DNA of 64,000 nt. Origin: Glaciecola sp. HTCC2999. Its GTDB lineage: Bacteria > Pseudomonadota > Gammaproteobacteria > Enterobacterales > Alteromonadaceae. The number at the start of each line of letters is the position of its first letter. Within the stretch, counting starts at the first letter, position 1. The notes under the pieces were generated by a model. That model was not told the DNA's origin. It did no database searches and saw only the letters and a list, made by a program, of their open reading frames with translations. The translations under genes and the position numbers were made by a program. The DNA lies in the NCBI RefSeq assembly GCF_000155775.1, contig NZ_DS989811.1, positions 254,914-318,913 of the forward strand. The letters run 5' to 3'. This document shows positions 35,098-44,159 of this stretch, piece by piece.

Positions 35098-36165
35098 TTA
35101 TTGGGAAGATAATATACGTGCCTGAGGATCGACTGCAGCACAACCTTTTCCCGTAGTAGGATTCCTATTGCATTGATAAACACGCACATAATCAATGATA
35201 AGCTGTTTTGGAAACTGAGTGCTATCAATCCCTTTATCATTGGCATTTTCTGGCCACTGACCACCAATCGCTAAATTCAACACTATATGAAAGCGTTCAT
35301 TAAACGGAGCATCATTTGGTGCTGTGGTCCATTCTCCTGACTCGCTTTGTGTTCGAGTAAACCAAAGACTGCTTTGTTGAGTTAAGAAATGATAATTATC
35401 AACATACCAACGTATTTCGCCTTGTTCCCATTCGATGGCGTATTCATGAAAGCCATCAGCCGGATTTATGTTATTAGGAAGGACGACTCCGGCACCTGTG
35501 TAGGTGTTATTTGGCCATTTAGCTCCATAATGTAGAGTGCCATGTATACGTGTTTCTGGCGTAGTATTTGACGCATTTTTAGCATCTGACATAGTCCCCA
35601 GATTGACAGCTTCCATGATATCTATTTCACCAGATGCAGCCCATGTACCATAAACATTATCTGTTGGTAGCATCCAAATCGCAGGCCATGTACCTTGCCC
35701 TTTGGGTAGTTTAGCGCGAAATTCAAAACGTCCGTAGATCCAGTCCCCTTTACCTTTCGAACGTACTCGCCCGGATGAATAGGGGAGTGTGCGTGTATTT
35801 TCTTTAGAATATTCCGCGTGGTTTTCGGTGAGTGCAGGACCTGTAGTGTCCCCCTTTACAGCTTGAAGAACTAATAATCCGTTATTAATAAAAACGTTTT
35901 GCTGTGATGGAGTATAACACTGTTGTTCGTTGTTACCGCCGCCCCAACAATTGTATTCGATGGACCATTTATGAGTATCTAAAGAACTGGCAGAAAAGTT
36001 ATCCTGCCATATCAGTTGCCAATGCTCACTAGGTGTAATGGGTGTGAGTGTTGCTGCATCGACCGGTAATGCCTTGTTCGCGGCCGTTAAGTCAGCTTGA
36101 CTTAACGGCGCAAACACACACACACCTAGGCCTAATGCCGTTGAGAGTGTTCCTTTTCTCAACAT
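35098..36165 (-). CDS. Secreted GH16 laminarinase
   Basis: This is a single-domain beta-1,3-glucanase of 355 residues. A signal peptide (LGLGVCVFAPLSQA) precedes the GH16 domain (about 45-340), with EIDIME giving the catalytic E180 and E185. The sequence around GQGTWPAIWMLPTDNVYG matches the GH16 domain of the gene at 23734. There is no lipobox motif of the usual form and no binding modules, so it is probably periplasmic or released. It is the last gene of a minus-strand operon after the transporter and GH3 genes, 6 bases from GH3. It would cut imported laminarin oligosaccharides. Confidence 0.93.
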   Translation of the reverse strand: MLRKGTLSTALGLGVCVFAPLSQADLTAANKALPVDAATLTPITPSEHWQLIWQDNFSASSLDTHKWSIEYNCWGGGNNEQQCYTPSQQNVFINNGLLVLQAVKGDTTGPALTENHAEYSKENTRTLPYSSGRVRSKGKGDWIYGRFEFRAKLPKGQGTWPAIWMLPTDNVYGTWAASGEIDIMEAVNLGTMSDAKNASNTTPETRIHGTLHYGAKWPNNTYTGAGVVLPNNINPADGFHEYAIEWEQGEIRWYVDNYHFLTQQSSLWFTRTQSESGEWTTAPNDAPFNERFHIVLNLAIGGQWPENANDKGIDSTQFPKQLIIDYVRVYQCNRNPTTGKGCAAVDPQARILSSQ

Positions 36166-36171
36166 ATAAAT

Positions 36172-38706
36172 TTACTCACATGTCATTGTTTGTTCTGAAG
36201 GTGCCTTAAAACCAATATCAGATAAGATAATATTGGCACTATTTGCTGTACTTAGCGCAAACACATTGGTGATTTGTGTCAAATCAATACCTGCTTTTGT
36301 AAAACAGCTGGTTGCAACAGAGACATTACCCCATGTATCAAGTGGTAATGTACTTAATACTTGGTTTATATCGACTTGTGCTTTGCAATTGGTATCACTT
36401 AAGCAGTTCATACCAAGGTAAACGGGCCCATCTGGCTGTTTAACAACATTCACCTCCATAGAGAGCGCCATGTCCGTAGCGACATTCGCTAGGTCTACGG
36501 CATTTGCAGTATTAAATAACACAGCACTTGGTCCATTACCTGTAAATGTAAGCTGGAAGCTATCTTCTTGTACATTACGATCATAAGTTCGATAGTTCAC
36601 ATTAGGTAAATTGACAGTATTAGACATGACACTGTTTGCTGTTCCATTTGACACCAATGCTAAGTTCCATGGTGATACAACGGCACGGTTATAAATCATA
36701 TTTGATGCATTAGCAGATGTATCAATATCTAATTCATCCAGCATCGCTGTTAATACATTTTCATCACCGTAACGTAAGCCAAATCCATAAGGCAATAGTG
36801 GATCATAATCTGCGTCGCCTACATTAACGATTTGGTCAGGTGTTTTTGGCCATGAATATGATAATTTACCATGGAAGTCATAATTCACACTGCCATCTGC
36901 TTTTGCCATAATGACATCGGCAACACCGTTGCCTTCAGAACCTGGTAACCAAGCTGCAACAAAGGCATCAGAAGCGTTTAGTTCTGGGTTAACCCACATA
37001 GCACGTCCACTGATGAAGATCGAAACTACAGGAATGCCTTGTGCTTTAAGGCGCTTCAAAATAGCTAAATCTGTTTTATTACCTGGTTGATATTCGACTG
37101 ATGGACGATCGCCCACGCCTTCTGCGTAAGGTTCTTCACCAAACACCACAATGGCGACATCGGGCTTATCAGTAAAACTACCGTCGGCGCTTAATGTGAC
37201 GTTCCCTCCTGCGGTATCCACTGAGGCTTTGATCCCATCATAGATAGATGAACCACCAGGGAAATCGTCATTAGTATTGTTTGTACCTTGCCACGTAATG
37301 GTCCAGCCGCCAGATTGTTTACCGATGTTATGAGCAGCATCACCTGCAACCAGGATATTGGCAGTTGGATTAAGTGGCAGTACATTATTGTTTTTTAGTA
37401 AAACTAACGATTTACGTACAGCTTCTCTAGCAACTGCACGATGATCAGGATGTCCAATCAATTCCATTTTCCCAGAAAATGCACGTTTTGCAGGACTTGG
37501 GCGGTCAAAAATCCCAGCACGGGCTTTGACACGTAATATACGAGTCACCGCATCATCAATACGGCTCATTGGGATTATGCCATCTTTAATTTGTTGTAAG
37601 GTGTTGTCAAATAAAGCGCGCCATGATTGAGTAGGCGCCATAAAAATATCAAGACCCGCATTAATTGCTTGTGGGCAACTTTCATTGGCACACCCTGCAA
37701 CTTGGCCATGTCCATTCCAATCACCTACGACAAACCCGTCAAAACCCATGCGTTCTTTAAGTACTTGGTTAAGTAAGTATTCGGAACCATGAATCTTATC
37801 GCCTTGCCAGCGGTTAAAGGATGCCATAACAGATTGAGAACCCGCTGTTAGTCCACCCACATAACCTTGAGCATGAATACGAAATAACTCTTCTTCACTA
37901 CTGGTATTATTACCTTGGTCAACACCATCTTGAGTCCCACCATCACCGACGAAATGTTTTACAGTGCTTAAAACTTTATCTTCGGCTAGGAAATTCTCAC
38001 CTGCACGGCCTTGTAAGCCATGTACGATTGCAGCTGAATAAGCACGCACAATGTCAGGATCTTCTGAGTACCCTTCATAGGTACGGCCCCAGCGATCATT
38101 ACGCACGACCGCGACGGTCGGTGCAAAAATCCAATCAATGCCTGTCGCCAAAACTTCTTTTGCAGTGGCATGCGCGATGCGCTCAATCAAATCGGGATCG
38201 TTTGCAGCACCAAGACCAATGTTATGAGGAAACAATGTTGCACCGACCACGTTATTGTGTCCATGCACGGCATCAGTACCCCAAATCGTAGGTATGCTTG
38301 AACCGTCTAATGAATCATCAATTGATGCTTGATACATTGCTTCGGCTAAATCAATCCAATCTTGGGGTGTGGATTGTTTGTTGTTATTTGGATATGCACC
38401 ACCGCCATTAAGGAATGAACCAAACCCATACTTACGCATGTCTTCAACGGTAATATCTCGGATTTCCGGTTGGATCATTTGGCCCAATTTCTGCTCTAAC
38501 GTCATTTCGCTGAGCATTTTGGCTACAAAAGCTTCAATTTCAGCATCTTTCTTTACTTCAATATCAAGTACCGGCCATATTTGCTCTAAAGCAGTTTCTT
38601 GAGATGGTTTAACCGCTTCAACCTGTTCTAACTCTGTTTGACCACATGCACTTAAACTTAAAGCGATGATAGTTCCTAAAATTGCGCGAGGCATAGTGTT
38701 AAGCAT
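36172..38706 (-). CDS. GH3 beta-glucosidase / exo-glucanase lipoprotein
   Basis: The enzyme releases glucose from beta-glucan oligosaccharides. The lipobox LSLSAC puts the acylated Cys at residue 21. The GH3 barrel (about 55-400) has KHFVGDGGT and the nucleophile D329 in VVGDWNGHG. The second GH3 domain (430-640) and a C-terminal galactose-binding-like domain of ExoP type (about 680-840) follow. The length of 844 is typical of the 1,3/1,4-beta-glucan glucohydrolase group. It sits 14 bases after the sugar transporter and before the GH16 in one operon. Confidence 0.92.
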   Translation of the reverse strand: MLNTMPRAILGTIIALSLSACGQTELEQVEAVKPSQETALEQIWPVLDIEVKKDAEIEAFVAKMLSEMTLEQKLGQMIQPEIRDITVEDMRKYGFGSFLNGGGAYPNNNKQSTPQDWIDLAEAMYQASIDDSLDGSSIPTIWGTDAVHGHNNVVGATLFPHNIGLGAANDPDLIERIAHATAKEVLATGIDWIFAPTVAVVRNDRWGRTYEGYSEDPDIVRAYSAAIVHGLQGRAGENFLAEDKVLSTVKHFVGDGGTQDGVDQGNNTSSEEELFRIHAQGYVGGLTAGSQSVMASFNRWQGDKIHGSEYLLNQVLKERMGFDGFVVGDWNGHGQVAGCANESCPQAINAGLDIFMAPTQSWRALFDNTLQQIKDGIIPMSRIDDAVTRILRVKARAGIFDRPSPAKRAFSGKMELIGHPDHRAVAREAVRKSLVLLKNNNVLPLNPTANILVAGDAAHNIGKQSGGWTITWQGTNNTNDDFPGGSSIYDGIKASVDTAGGNVTLSADGSFTDKPDVAIVVFGEEPYAEGVGDRPSVEYQPGNKTDLAILKRLKAQGIPVVSIFISGRAMWVNPELNASDAFVAAWLPGSEGNGVADVIMAKADGSVNYDFHGKLSYSWPKTPDQIVNVGDADYDPLLPYGFGLRYGDENVLTAMLDELDIDTSANASNMIYNRAVVSPWNLALVSNGTANSVMSNTVNLPNVNYRTYDRNVQEDSFQLTFTGNGPSAVLFNTANAVDLANVATDMALSMEVNVVKQPDGPVYLGMNCLSDTNCKAQVDINQVLSTLPLDTWGNVSVATSCFTKAGIDLTQITNVFALSTANSANIILSDIGFKAPSEQTMTCE

Positions 38707-38720
38707 AATATCTGCTCCAA

Positions 38721-39959
38721 TTACTTATCTGTTTTAATTTTGTGACCGGATAAACCGTAGTATGCGATGAAGAGGTAACACAACGCTGGTAATAAAAATG
38801 ATAACTGCACGCCAATACTATCAGCAAGTACACCTTGTAACAGAGGTAGTAATGCACCACCGACAATCGCTAAACATAAAACACCTGAACCTTGAGCGGT
38901 GTGTTTGCCTAAGCCTGTAACCGCTAGAGAAAAGATGGTTGGGAACATGATCGAGTTGCACAGGCCAACAAGTAAAATAGACCACATGGCAAAATGACCT
39001 GTTGTGGTAACCGCGAGAATAATTAGAATAACGGACATAACAGAATTAAACACAAGTACTTTACCTGCAGCAATAAATTGCATGACATAGGCACCGACAA
39101 AGCGGCCGACCATAGCACCACCCCAATAAAAGGCAATTAATTTAGCTGCTTGATGTTCACCTATACCGGCGATTTCTGGGAGGCTAAAGAAGTTCACTAA
39201 GAAACTACCGATAGCCACTTCTGCACCCACATACACGAAAATACCGACAGCGCCTAATACTAAGTGAGGGTATTTTAATACAGCTGAATAGTTACCCGCT
39301 TCACCGTCATCGTCATTTTGAATGTTAGGCAGTTTTAAGTATGCAAATACAGCAGCCAAAATAACTAATGCTAATGCAAGCATCACGTACGGTAGTTGCA
39401 CGGCTGTCGCGTCACCTGCTGCAGGTTCAACGCCGCCTGAAAATAATAATGAAGCTCCAAAGAACGGCGCAATGGTTGTTCCGAACGAGTTAAATGCTTG
39501 GGTCATGGTGAGACGTGAAGACGCCGTTTTGGGATCACCTAAGGCACTCACATAAGGATTAGCTGACACTTGTAAAATTGTAATACCCGACGCGAGGATA
39601 AATAATGCTGCTAAAAACAAACCATAGATGCCGGCTGTCGCTGCAGGGTAAAAGAGTAGACAACCTAACGCTGCGATAGTTAACCCTAAGACAATTCCTT
39701 TTTGGTAACCAATCGACGAAACTAGACGACCTGCAGGCAAAGATACGATAAAATACGCGCCGAAGAAACAAAATTGAATCAACATGGCTTGCGTATAATT
39801 GAGATCAAAAGCCCCTTTTAAATAAGGGATTAGGATGTCATTAAGACAAGTAATGAATCCCCACATAAAAAATAGTGATGTAAGCGCATAAAGTGCAAAC
39901 TTATAGTTTCCTTGAGGATTCTCCCCAGATTGTGTTGTTGTAGGTGTAGAAATAGCCAC
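38721..39959 (-). CDS. FucP-type MFS sugar transporter (glucose/galactose)
   Basis: This is a major facilitator symporter of the FucP/GluP type with 12 membrane helices in 412 residues. The N-terminal [27 protein letters not shown] is the family hallmark, and [10 protein letters not shown] follows helix 5. It probably takes up the glucose released by the GH3 enzyme in the periplasm. It is the first gene of the minus-strand operon with GH3 and GH16, divergent from the GH1 operon. The shared operator at 40013-40030 lies just upstream. Confidence 0.9.
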   Translation of the reverse strand: MAISTPTTTQSGENPQGNYKFALYALTSLFFMWGFITCLNDILIPYLKGAFDLNYTQAMLIQFCFFGAYFIVSLPAGRLVSSIGYQKGIVLGLTIAALGCLLFYPAATAGIYGLFLAALFILASGITILQVSANPYVSALGDPKTASSRLTMTQAFNSFGTTIAPFFGASLLFSGGVEPAAGDATAVQLPYVMLALALVILAAVFAYLKLPNIQNDDDGEAGNYSAVLKYPHLVLGAVGIFVYVGAEVAIGSFLVNFFSLPEIAGIGEHQAAKLIAFYWGGAMVGRFVGAYVMQFIAAGKVLVFNSVMSVILIILAVTTTGHFAMWSILLVGLCNSIMFPTIFSLAVTGLGKHTAQGSGVLCLAIVGGALLPLLQGVLADSIGVQLSFLLPALCYLFIAYYGLSGHKIKTDK

Positions 39960-40012
39960 AATAATGCTCCAAAGGTATTGATTTTTTATATTATAAACAT
40001 TAAATTAACAAA

Positions 40013-40030
40013 AATGAAAGCGCTTTCATT
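40013..40030. promoter_or_regulatory. LacI-type operator in the divergent promoter region
   Basis: The perfect palindrome AATGAAAGCGCTTTCATT lies between the divergent transporter (39959, minus) and GH1 (40115, plus) genes. Its AAGCGCTT core is shared with the sites at 23639-23695, so one regulator, probably the LacI protein at 41479, may control all three units. Confidence 0.8.
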
Positions 40031-40114
40031 GCTAGTGTGTTATCTTTTTAAAAAATATTCATACTGCTTTGTTAATAAAATATTACAACAGTTACACAGA
40101 ACAATTGGTTGACC

Positions 40115-41464
40115 ATGACAAAATTAACTTTACCTTATGACTCAAAGATGTTTGACGAAGACTTTATCTTTGGTGTCGCCACCTCATCATTCCAAATTGA
40201 AGGGGCACGTGAAACACGTTTAGATTGTATTTGGGATACGTTCTGTGCTCAAGAAAACACTATTTCGGATCGTTCCAACGGGGATGTTGCTTGTGATCAT
40301 ATCGCCCATTGGCAACAAGATATTCAGTTAATTTGTGATTTAGGTGTAGATGCGTATCGCTTTTCAATTTCTTGGCCTCGTGTCATGCATGCTGATGGTA
40401 CTCTTAATGAAACAGGCTTAGCCTTTTACATAGAATTGATTGACGCATTGAAAGCGAAAGGTAAGAAAATATTTGTCACTATGTATCATTGGGATCTTCC
40501 TCAATACCTTGAAGATGAAGGTGGTTGGCTAAATCGCGATACTGCTTATGCATTTGCTCAATATTGTGACTTGGTGTCACAGCGCATTGGCGATAAAGTA
40601 GATGCTTACACGACATTAAACGAACCTTTTTGTGCTGGTTATTTAAGTTATGAAATGGGGGTGCATGCGCCAGGTTTAACTGGGCGTAAAAATGGTCGTC
40701 AAGCTTCTCATCACTTGTTATTAGCACATGGGTTAGCTATGCAAGTTCTGCGCAAAAACTGTCCGAGTGCCGATGTCGGGATCGTGATAAATGTCCACCC
40801 TGGTTATGCATTAACAGATTCAGCCGAAGATATTGAAGCGACGAAAATGGGTACCGACTATTTATTTCATTGGTATATTGATCCATTGCTTAAGCAATCT
40901 TACCCTAGCGTCATGGATAAATTATCGCTAGAAGAACGTCCAGATATTCTTGAAGGAGATATGGCGTTAATTGCACAACCACTCGATTTTATTGGTATGA
41001 ATTACTACACGCGTAACGTGTATAAGATGGGGGATGACGGTTGGTTCGAAATAGTCACGCCTGAACCTGGTAATTTAACAGAAATGGGCTGGGAGATTGT
41101 CCCTGAGGCCATGACTAAAATGCTCATTGAATTAGATCAACAATATGATCTTCCTCCCATGTATATTACAGAGAACGGCGCAGCGATGCCCGATGTGCGT
41201 CAAGGTAACCGAATTGCTGACCAAAACCGGATTGATTATTTTCAGTCTCATTTTGTAGCAGTAGAAGCTGCCATGGAAGCGGGCGTCAATATCAAAGGTT
41301 ATTTTGCGTGGAGTCTAATGGATAATTTTGAGTGGGCACTAGGTTATAGTAAGCGCTTTGGTTTGATTTACATCGATTATGAGACCCAAGAACGCGTTTG
41401 GAAAGACAGCGCGATTGCATATAAAAATATGTTAGCATCAAGAGCACTTGTTACCCACGAATAA
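40115..41464 (+). CDS. GH1 beta-glucosidase
   Basis: This is a cytoplasmic family 1 beta-glucosidase of 449 residues without a signal peptide. The acid/base E170 is in TLNEPF and the nucleophile E353 is in YITENGA. The N-terminal FIFGVATSSFQIEGA and the C-terminal SLMDNFEWALGY are family signatures. ATG 40115 is chosen over a TTG at 40109, as GH1 sequence begins shortly after. It probably hydrolyses laminaribiose and short glucosides carried in by the sugar porter. It is followed after 14 bases by the LacI regulator and then the transporter. Confidence 0.94.
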   Translation: MTKLTLPYDSKMFDEDFIFGVATSSFQIEGARETRLDCIWDTFCAQENTISDRSNGDVACDHIAHWQQDIQLICDLGVDAYRFSISWPRVMHADGTLNETGLAFYIELIDALKAKGKKIFVTMYHWDLPQYLEDEGGWLNRDTAYAFAQYCDLVSQRIGDKVDAYTTLNEPFCAGYLSYEMGVHAPGLTGRKNGRQASHHLLLAHGLAMQVLRKNCPSADVGIVINVHPGYALTDSAEDIEATKMGTDYLFHWYIDPLLKQSYPSVMDKLSLEERPDILEGDMALIAQPLDFIGMNYYTRNVYKMGDDGWFEIVTPEPGNLTEMGWEIVPEAMTKMLIELDQQYDLPPMYITENGAAMPDVRQGNRIADQNRIDYFQSHFVAVEAAMEAGVNIKGYFAWSLMDNFEWALGYSKRFGLIYIDYETQERVWKDSAIAYKNMLASRALVTHE

Positions 41465-41478
41465 ACAGAAGAATCATC

Positions 41479-42486
41479 ATGGCCACGATTTATGAAGTAG
41501 CAGAACTGGCAGGTGTATCACTTGCGACCGTATCCAGAGTAATGAACGGTAACGTAAAAGTCAGCGACAAAAGTCGCAGTAAAGTACAATCTGCTATGAA
41601 AGAGTTAGGTTATCAGCCTAACATCATTGCTCAGTCCTTAGCTTCAAATAGAACTAACCGTGTGGGTGTTTTAGTATCAGAGCTCAGCGGTCCTTTCTTT
41701 AGTTATATGCTTGCAGTCGTCGAGTCGGCTCTTCGTGAAGAGGGTAAGCATGCCATTATCACTGCAGGCCACTCTAATGTCGAAAAAGAAAAAGATGCTA
41801 TTGAATTTCTTTTAGGCTGTCGTTGTGATGCGCTTATTCTTCATATTGATGCTGTATCGGACGAATATCTACTTAAACTCCGCGAACGAAAAGTACCATT
41901 TTCGTTAATTAATCATCATATTGATGATATCGCCGAATGTTGTTTTACGATGGATAATGAACAAGGCGGCTATCTCGCTACTAAGTCAGTGATTGATGCG
42001 GGTCATACACAAATTGCTTATATCTCTGGTCCTGAATTTAAAGAAGATGCACAATTGCGTTTACAAGGGCATCAACGTGCTCTAGCTGAGGCAGGAATTG
42101 CATTTGATGATAATTTCCATTACCGTGGAAATTATAATGAAGACGGTGGTAAAGCGGGTTTTGATGAGCTTTCCTCACAACAGTTCACTGCATTAATCTG
42201 TGCCAATGATGAAATGGCGACTGGTGCCATGTATTCTGCGCGCAAGCACGGGTTATCATTACCCAATGACCTATCTATCGTCGGGTTTGATGATCAAGTT
42301 TTTGCTCGGTATACCTATCCGACGTTGTCTACTGTGAAAAACCCAATTGCAGAGCTGGGAAGTATGGCTGCTAAGTGGGTCCTCAAAGAGGTATATGAGA
42401 TAAACACAAATGAGCCAATTAGTAATGTGTTTGAACCGACTCTAATTAAGCGAGATTCACTTCAATCTATTCAAGGAAATCAATGA
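41479..42486 (+). CDS. LacI family transcriptional regulator
   Basis: The protein of 335 residues has an N-terminal LacI helix-turn-helix (TIYEVAELAGVSLATVSRVMNG), the hinge helix near QSLASNRTNRVGVL and a periplasmic-binding-type sugar domain (about 60-335). AATCATC spacing gives only a weak ribosome binding site. It lies inside the GH1-transporter operon and overlaps the transporter start by 4 bases. The operators with core AAGCGCTT at 23639-23695 and 40013-40030 are its likely targets, and a laminarin breakdown product is the likely inducer. Both points are inferred from context. Confidence 0.92.
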   Translation: MATIYEVAELAGVSLATVSRVMNGNVKVSDKSRSKVQSAMKELGYQPNIIAQSLASNRTNRVGVLVSELSGPFFSYMLAVVESALREEGKHAIITAGHSNVEKEKDAIEFLLGCRCDALILHIDAVSDEYLLKLRERKVPFSLINHHIDDIAECCFTMDNEQGGYLATKSVIDAGHTQIAYISGPEFKEDAQLRLQGHQRALAEAGIAFDDNFHYRGNYNEDGGKAGFDELSSQQFTALICANDEMATGAMYSARKHGLSLPNDLSIVGFDDQVFARYTYPTLSTVKNPIAELGSMAAKWVLKEVYEINTNEPISNVFEPTLIKRDSLQSIQGNQ

Positions 42487-44048
42487 TGTCATCATTACCA
42501 CGTAGTACTTTGTTTATCACGATTGTTGTTGCGTTGGGTGGATTTGTATTTGGTTTTGATGCTTCGGTCATCGCCGGTACCGTGAATTTTATTACCCAAG
42601 AGTTTAACTTAAGCACTTGGGAGCAGGGGTTAGTGGTCAGTGCGCCTACTTTAGGGGCGTTATTAGCTATGTTCTTTGCCGGTCCAATTAGTGATCACTA
42701 TGGTCGCCGGCAAACCTTGTTATTTGTCTCCTTACTTTATGTGATGTCTGCAATATTTTCTGCACTAGCAACAAGCTTTGAAATGCTATTAATCGCTCGG
42801 TTTGTAGGTGGGTTAGCTTTTTGTTCATTGATGATTGCGCCTATGTATATTGCCGAGATCAGCGCGCCTGAGCATCGTGGTAAGCTAGTGTCAGTGAACC
42901 AATTTAACATTGTATTGGGATTATCAGCCTCGTATTTTACCAATTATGGTTTGTTAACGTTAAGTCAATCTGATGCCAGCTGGATCAGCTCGCTAAATAT
43001 CGACAGTGATGTATGGCGCTGGATGTTAGCACTTGAAATTGTGCCGGCATTGTTATGGTTTGGTTTACTTTTTGGGATCCCTGAAAGTCCTCGATGGCTG
43101 AGCACCAAAGGGCGTTATAGTGAAGCGAAAGCGAATTTAGCACGTTTATCATTTACGGACGTTGAGGGTGAATTTGCCGATATCAAAGCTACATTAAGTA
43201 CTACTACATTATCCTTGGTTGAGCGAGTGAAAGGATTATGGTCATCTCGTTTGCGTTGGCCGATTGTTATCGGTTTGGTGATTGGGATGGTGCAGCAGCT
43301 GACAGGTATTAATGTCATTTTCTTTTATGCGCCGACTATTTTTGAGCAAAGTGGTGTGGGGACCGATGCTTCCTTTGTACAAGCGATCGGTGTCGGGGTT
43401 ATCAACGTAATATTTACGGTCGTAGCCATGATTGCTATTGACAAATTTGGTCGTCGTCCGCTGCTGTTGATCGGGTTAAGTGGTATTTTGGTGAGTATGT
43501 TAGTGTGCGCTTATGGGTTCTCTCAAGCTCAATATTATTTAGATAATGAATCAATAGCGGCTATTGTTGAGCAGTCAAATCTTTCGCAACTGCAATTATC
43601 TGTTTTACTTGATCATGTTTATGCTTCTGATGTTGCTTTTAAAGAGGCGTTAATTAATACGCTGGGCAATACTGATTATCAAACTTATCAAGGCTTATTA
43701 CTGCAACAAGGCACGCATCTTAATGCTACGTTGATTTTAGTCGCGATATTAAGTTTTGTGGCATTCTTTGCTATGTCATTAGGGCCGGTCATGTGGGTGT
43801 TGTTTGCTGAGATATTTCCAAATGAGTATCGAGGGGTTGCGATTTCATTTGTGACAGTGTTTAACAGCCTCTGTAGTTTCTTAATGCAGTTCTTATTTCC
43901 TTGGGAATTAGCTACTTTTGGGGCTGCGTTTACCTTCTTTACTTATGCTATATTTGCGTTGATTGGGTTGGTTTTTGTATTGCGCTATTTACCAGAAACG
44001 AAAGGAAAAACACTTGAGCAAATACAAAAGGACTTTCAGCACACCTAA
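42483..44048 (+). CDS. MFS sugar porter
   Basis: This is a 12-helix transporter of the sugar porter family. The N-terminus GGFVFGFDASVIAGTVNF, the helix 2-3 loop DHYGRRQ and PESPRWL after helix 6 are signatures, and GIPESPRW and PETKGKTLEQI mark the central loop and C-terminus. The length of 521 exceeds the usual 460-480, because a stretch of about 60 residues (near 340-410) is inserted between helices 9 and 10 and faces the periplasm by topology. It probably imports glucose or short glucosides for the GH1 enzyme. It overlaps lacI by 4 bases. Confidence 0.9.
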   Translation: MMSSLPRSTLFITIVVALGGFVFGFDASVIAGTVNFITQEFNLSTWEQGLVVSAPTLGALLAMFFAGPISDHYGRRQTLLFVSLLYVMSAIFSALATSFEMLLIARFVGGLAFCSLMIAPMYIAEISAPEHRGKLVSVNQFNIVLGLSASYFTNYGLLTLSQSDASWISSLNIDSDVWRWMLALEIVPALLWFGLLFGIPESPRWLSTKGRYSEAKANLARLSFTDVEGEFADIKATLSTTTLSLVERVKGLWSSRLRWPIVIGLVIGMVQQLTGINVIFFYAPTIFEQSGVGTDASFVQAIGVGVINVIFTVVAMIAIDKFGRRPLLLIGLSGILVSMLVCAYGFSQAQYYLDNESIAAIVEQSNLSQLQLSVLLDHVYASDVAFKEALINTLGNTDYQTYQGLLLQQGTHLNATLILVAILSFVAFFAMSLGPVMWVLFAEIFPNEYRGVAISFVTVFNSLCSFLMQFLFPWELATFGAAFTFFTYAIFALIGLVFVLRYLPETKGKTLEQIQKDFQHT

Positions 44049-44106
44049 CGAATGAGATAAAAATATCAAGTAATCGAGATATTTTCACTCATCTGAGTTG
44101 ATAAAT

Positions 44107-44129
44107 GTAATGTGATATTATAACATTTC
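44107..44129 (+). promoter_or_regulatory. Zur box before the zinc receptor gene
   Basis: The 23 bases at 44107-44129 run GTAATGTGATA followed by TTATAACATTTC. They match the gammaproteobacterial Zur consensus (GAAATGTTATA, W, TATAACATTTC) apart from two positions in the left half. The site is 31 bases upstream of the receptor start and implies repression by zinc. Confidence 0.8.
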
Positions 44130-44159
44130 TTTTAATATATTTATTAGAAGAACTTAGTC

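Noticed and set aside
44050-44090. Terminator hairpin after the sugar porter
   Set aside because: AAAATATC and GATATTTT can pair, but the stem is weak and lacks a clear T-run.
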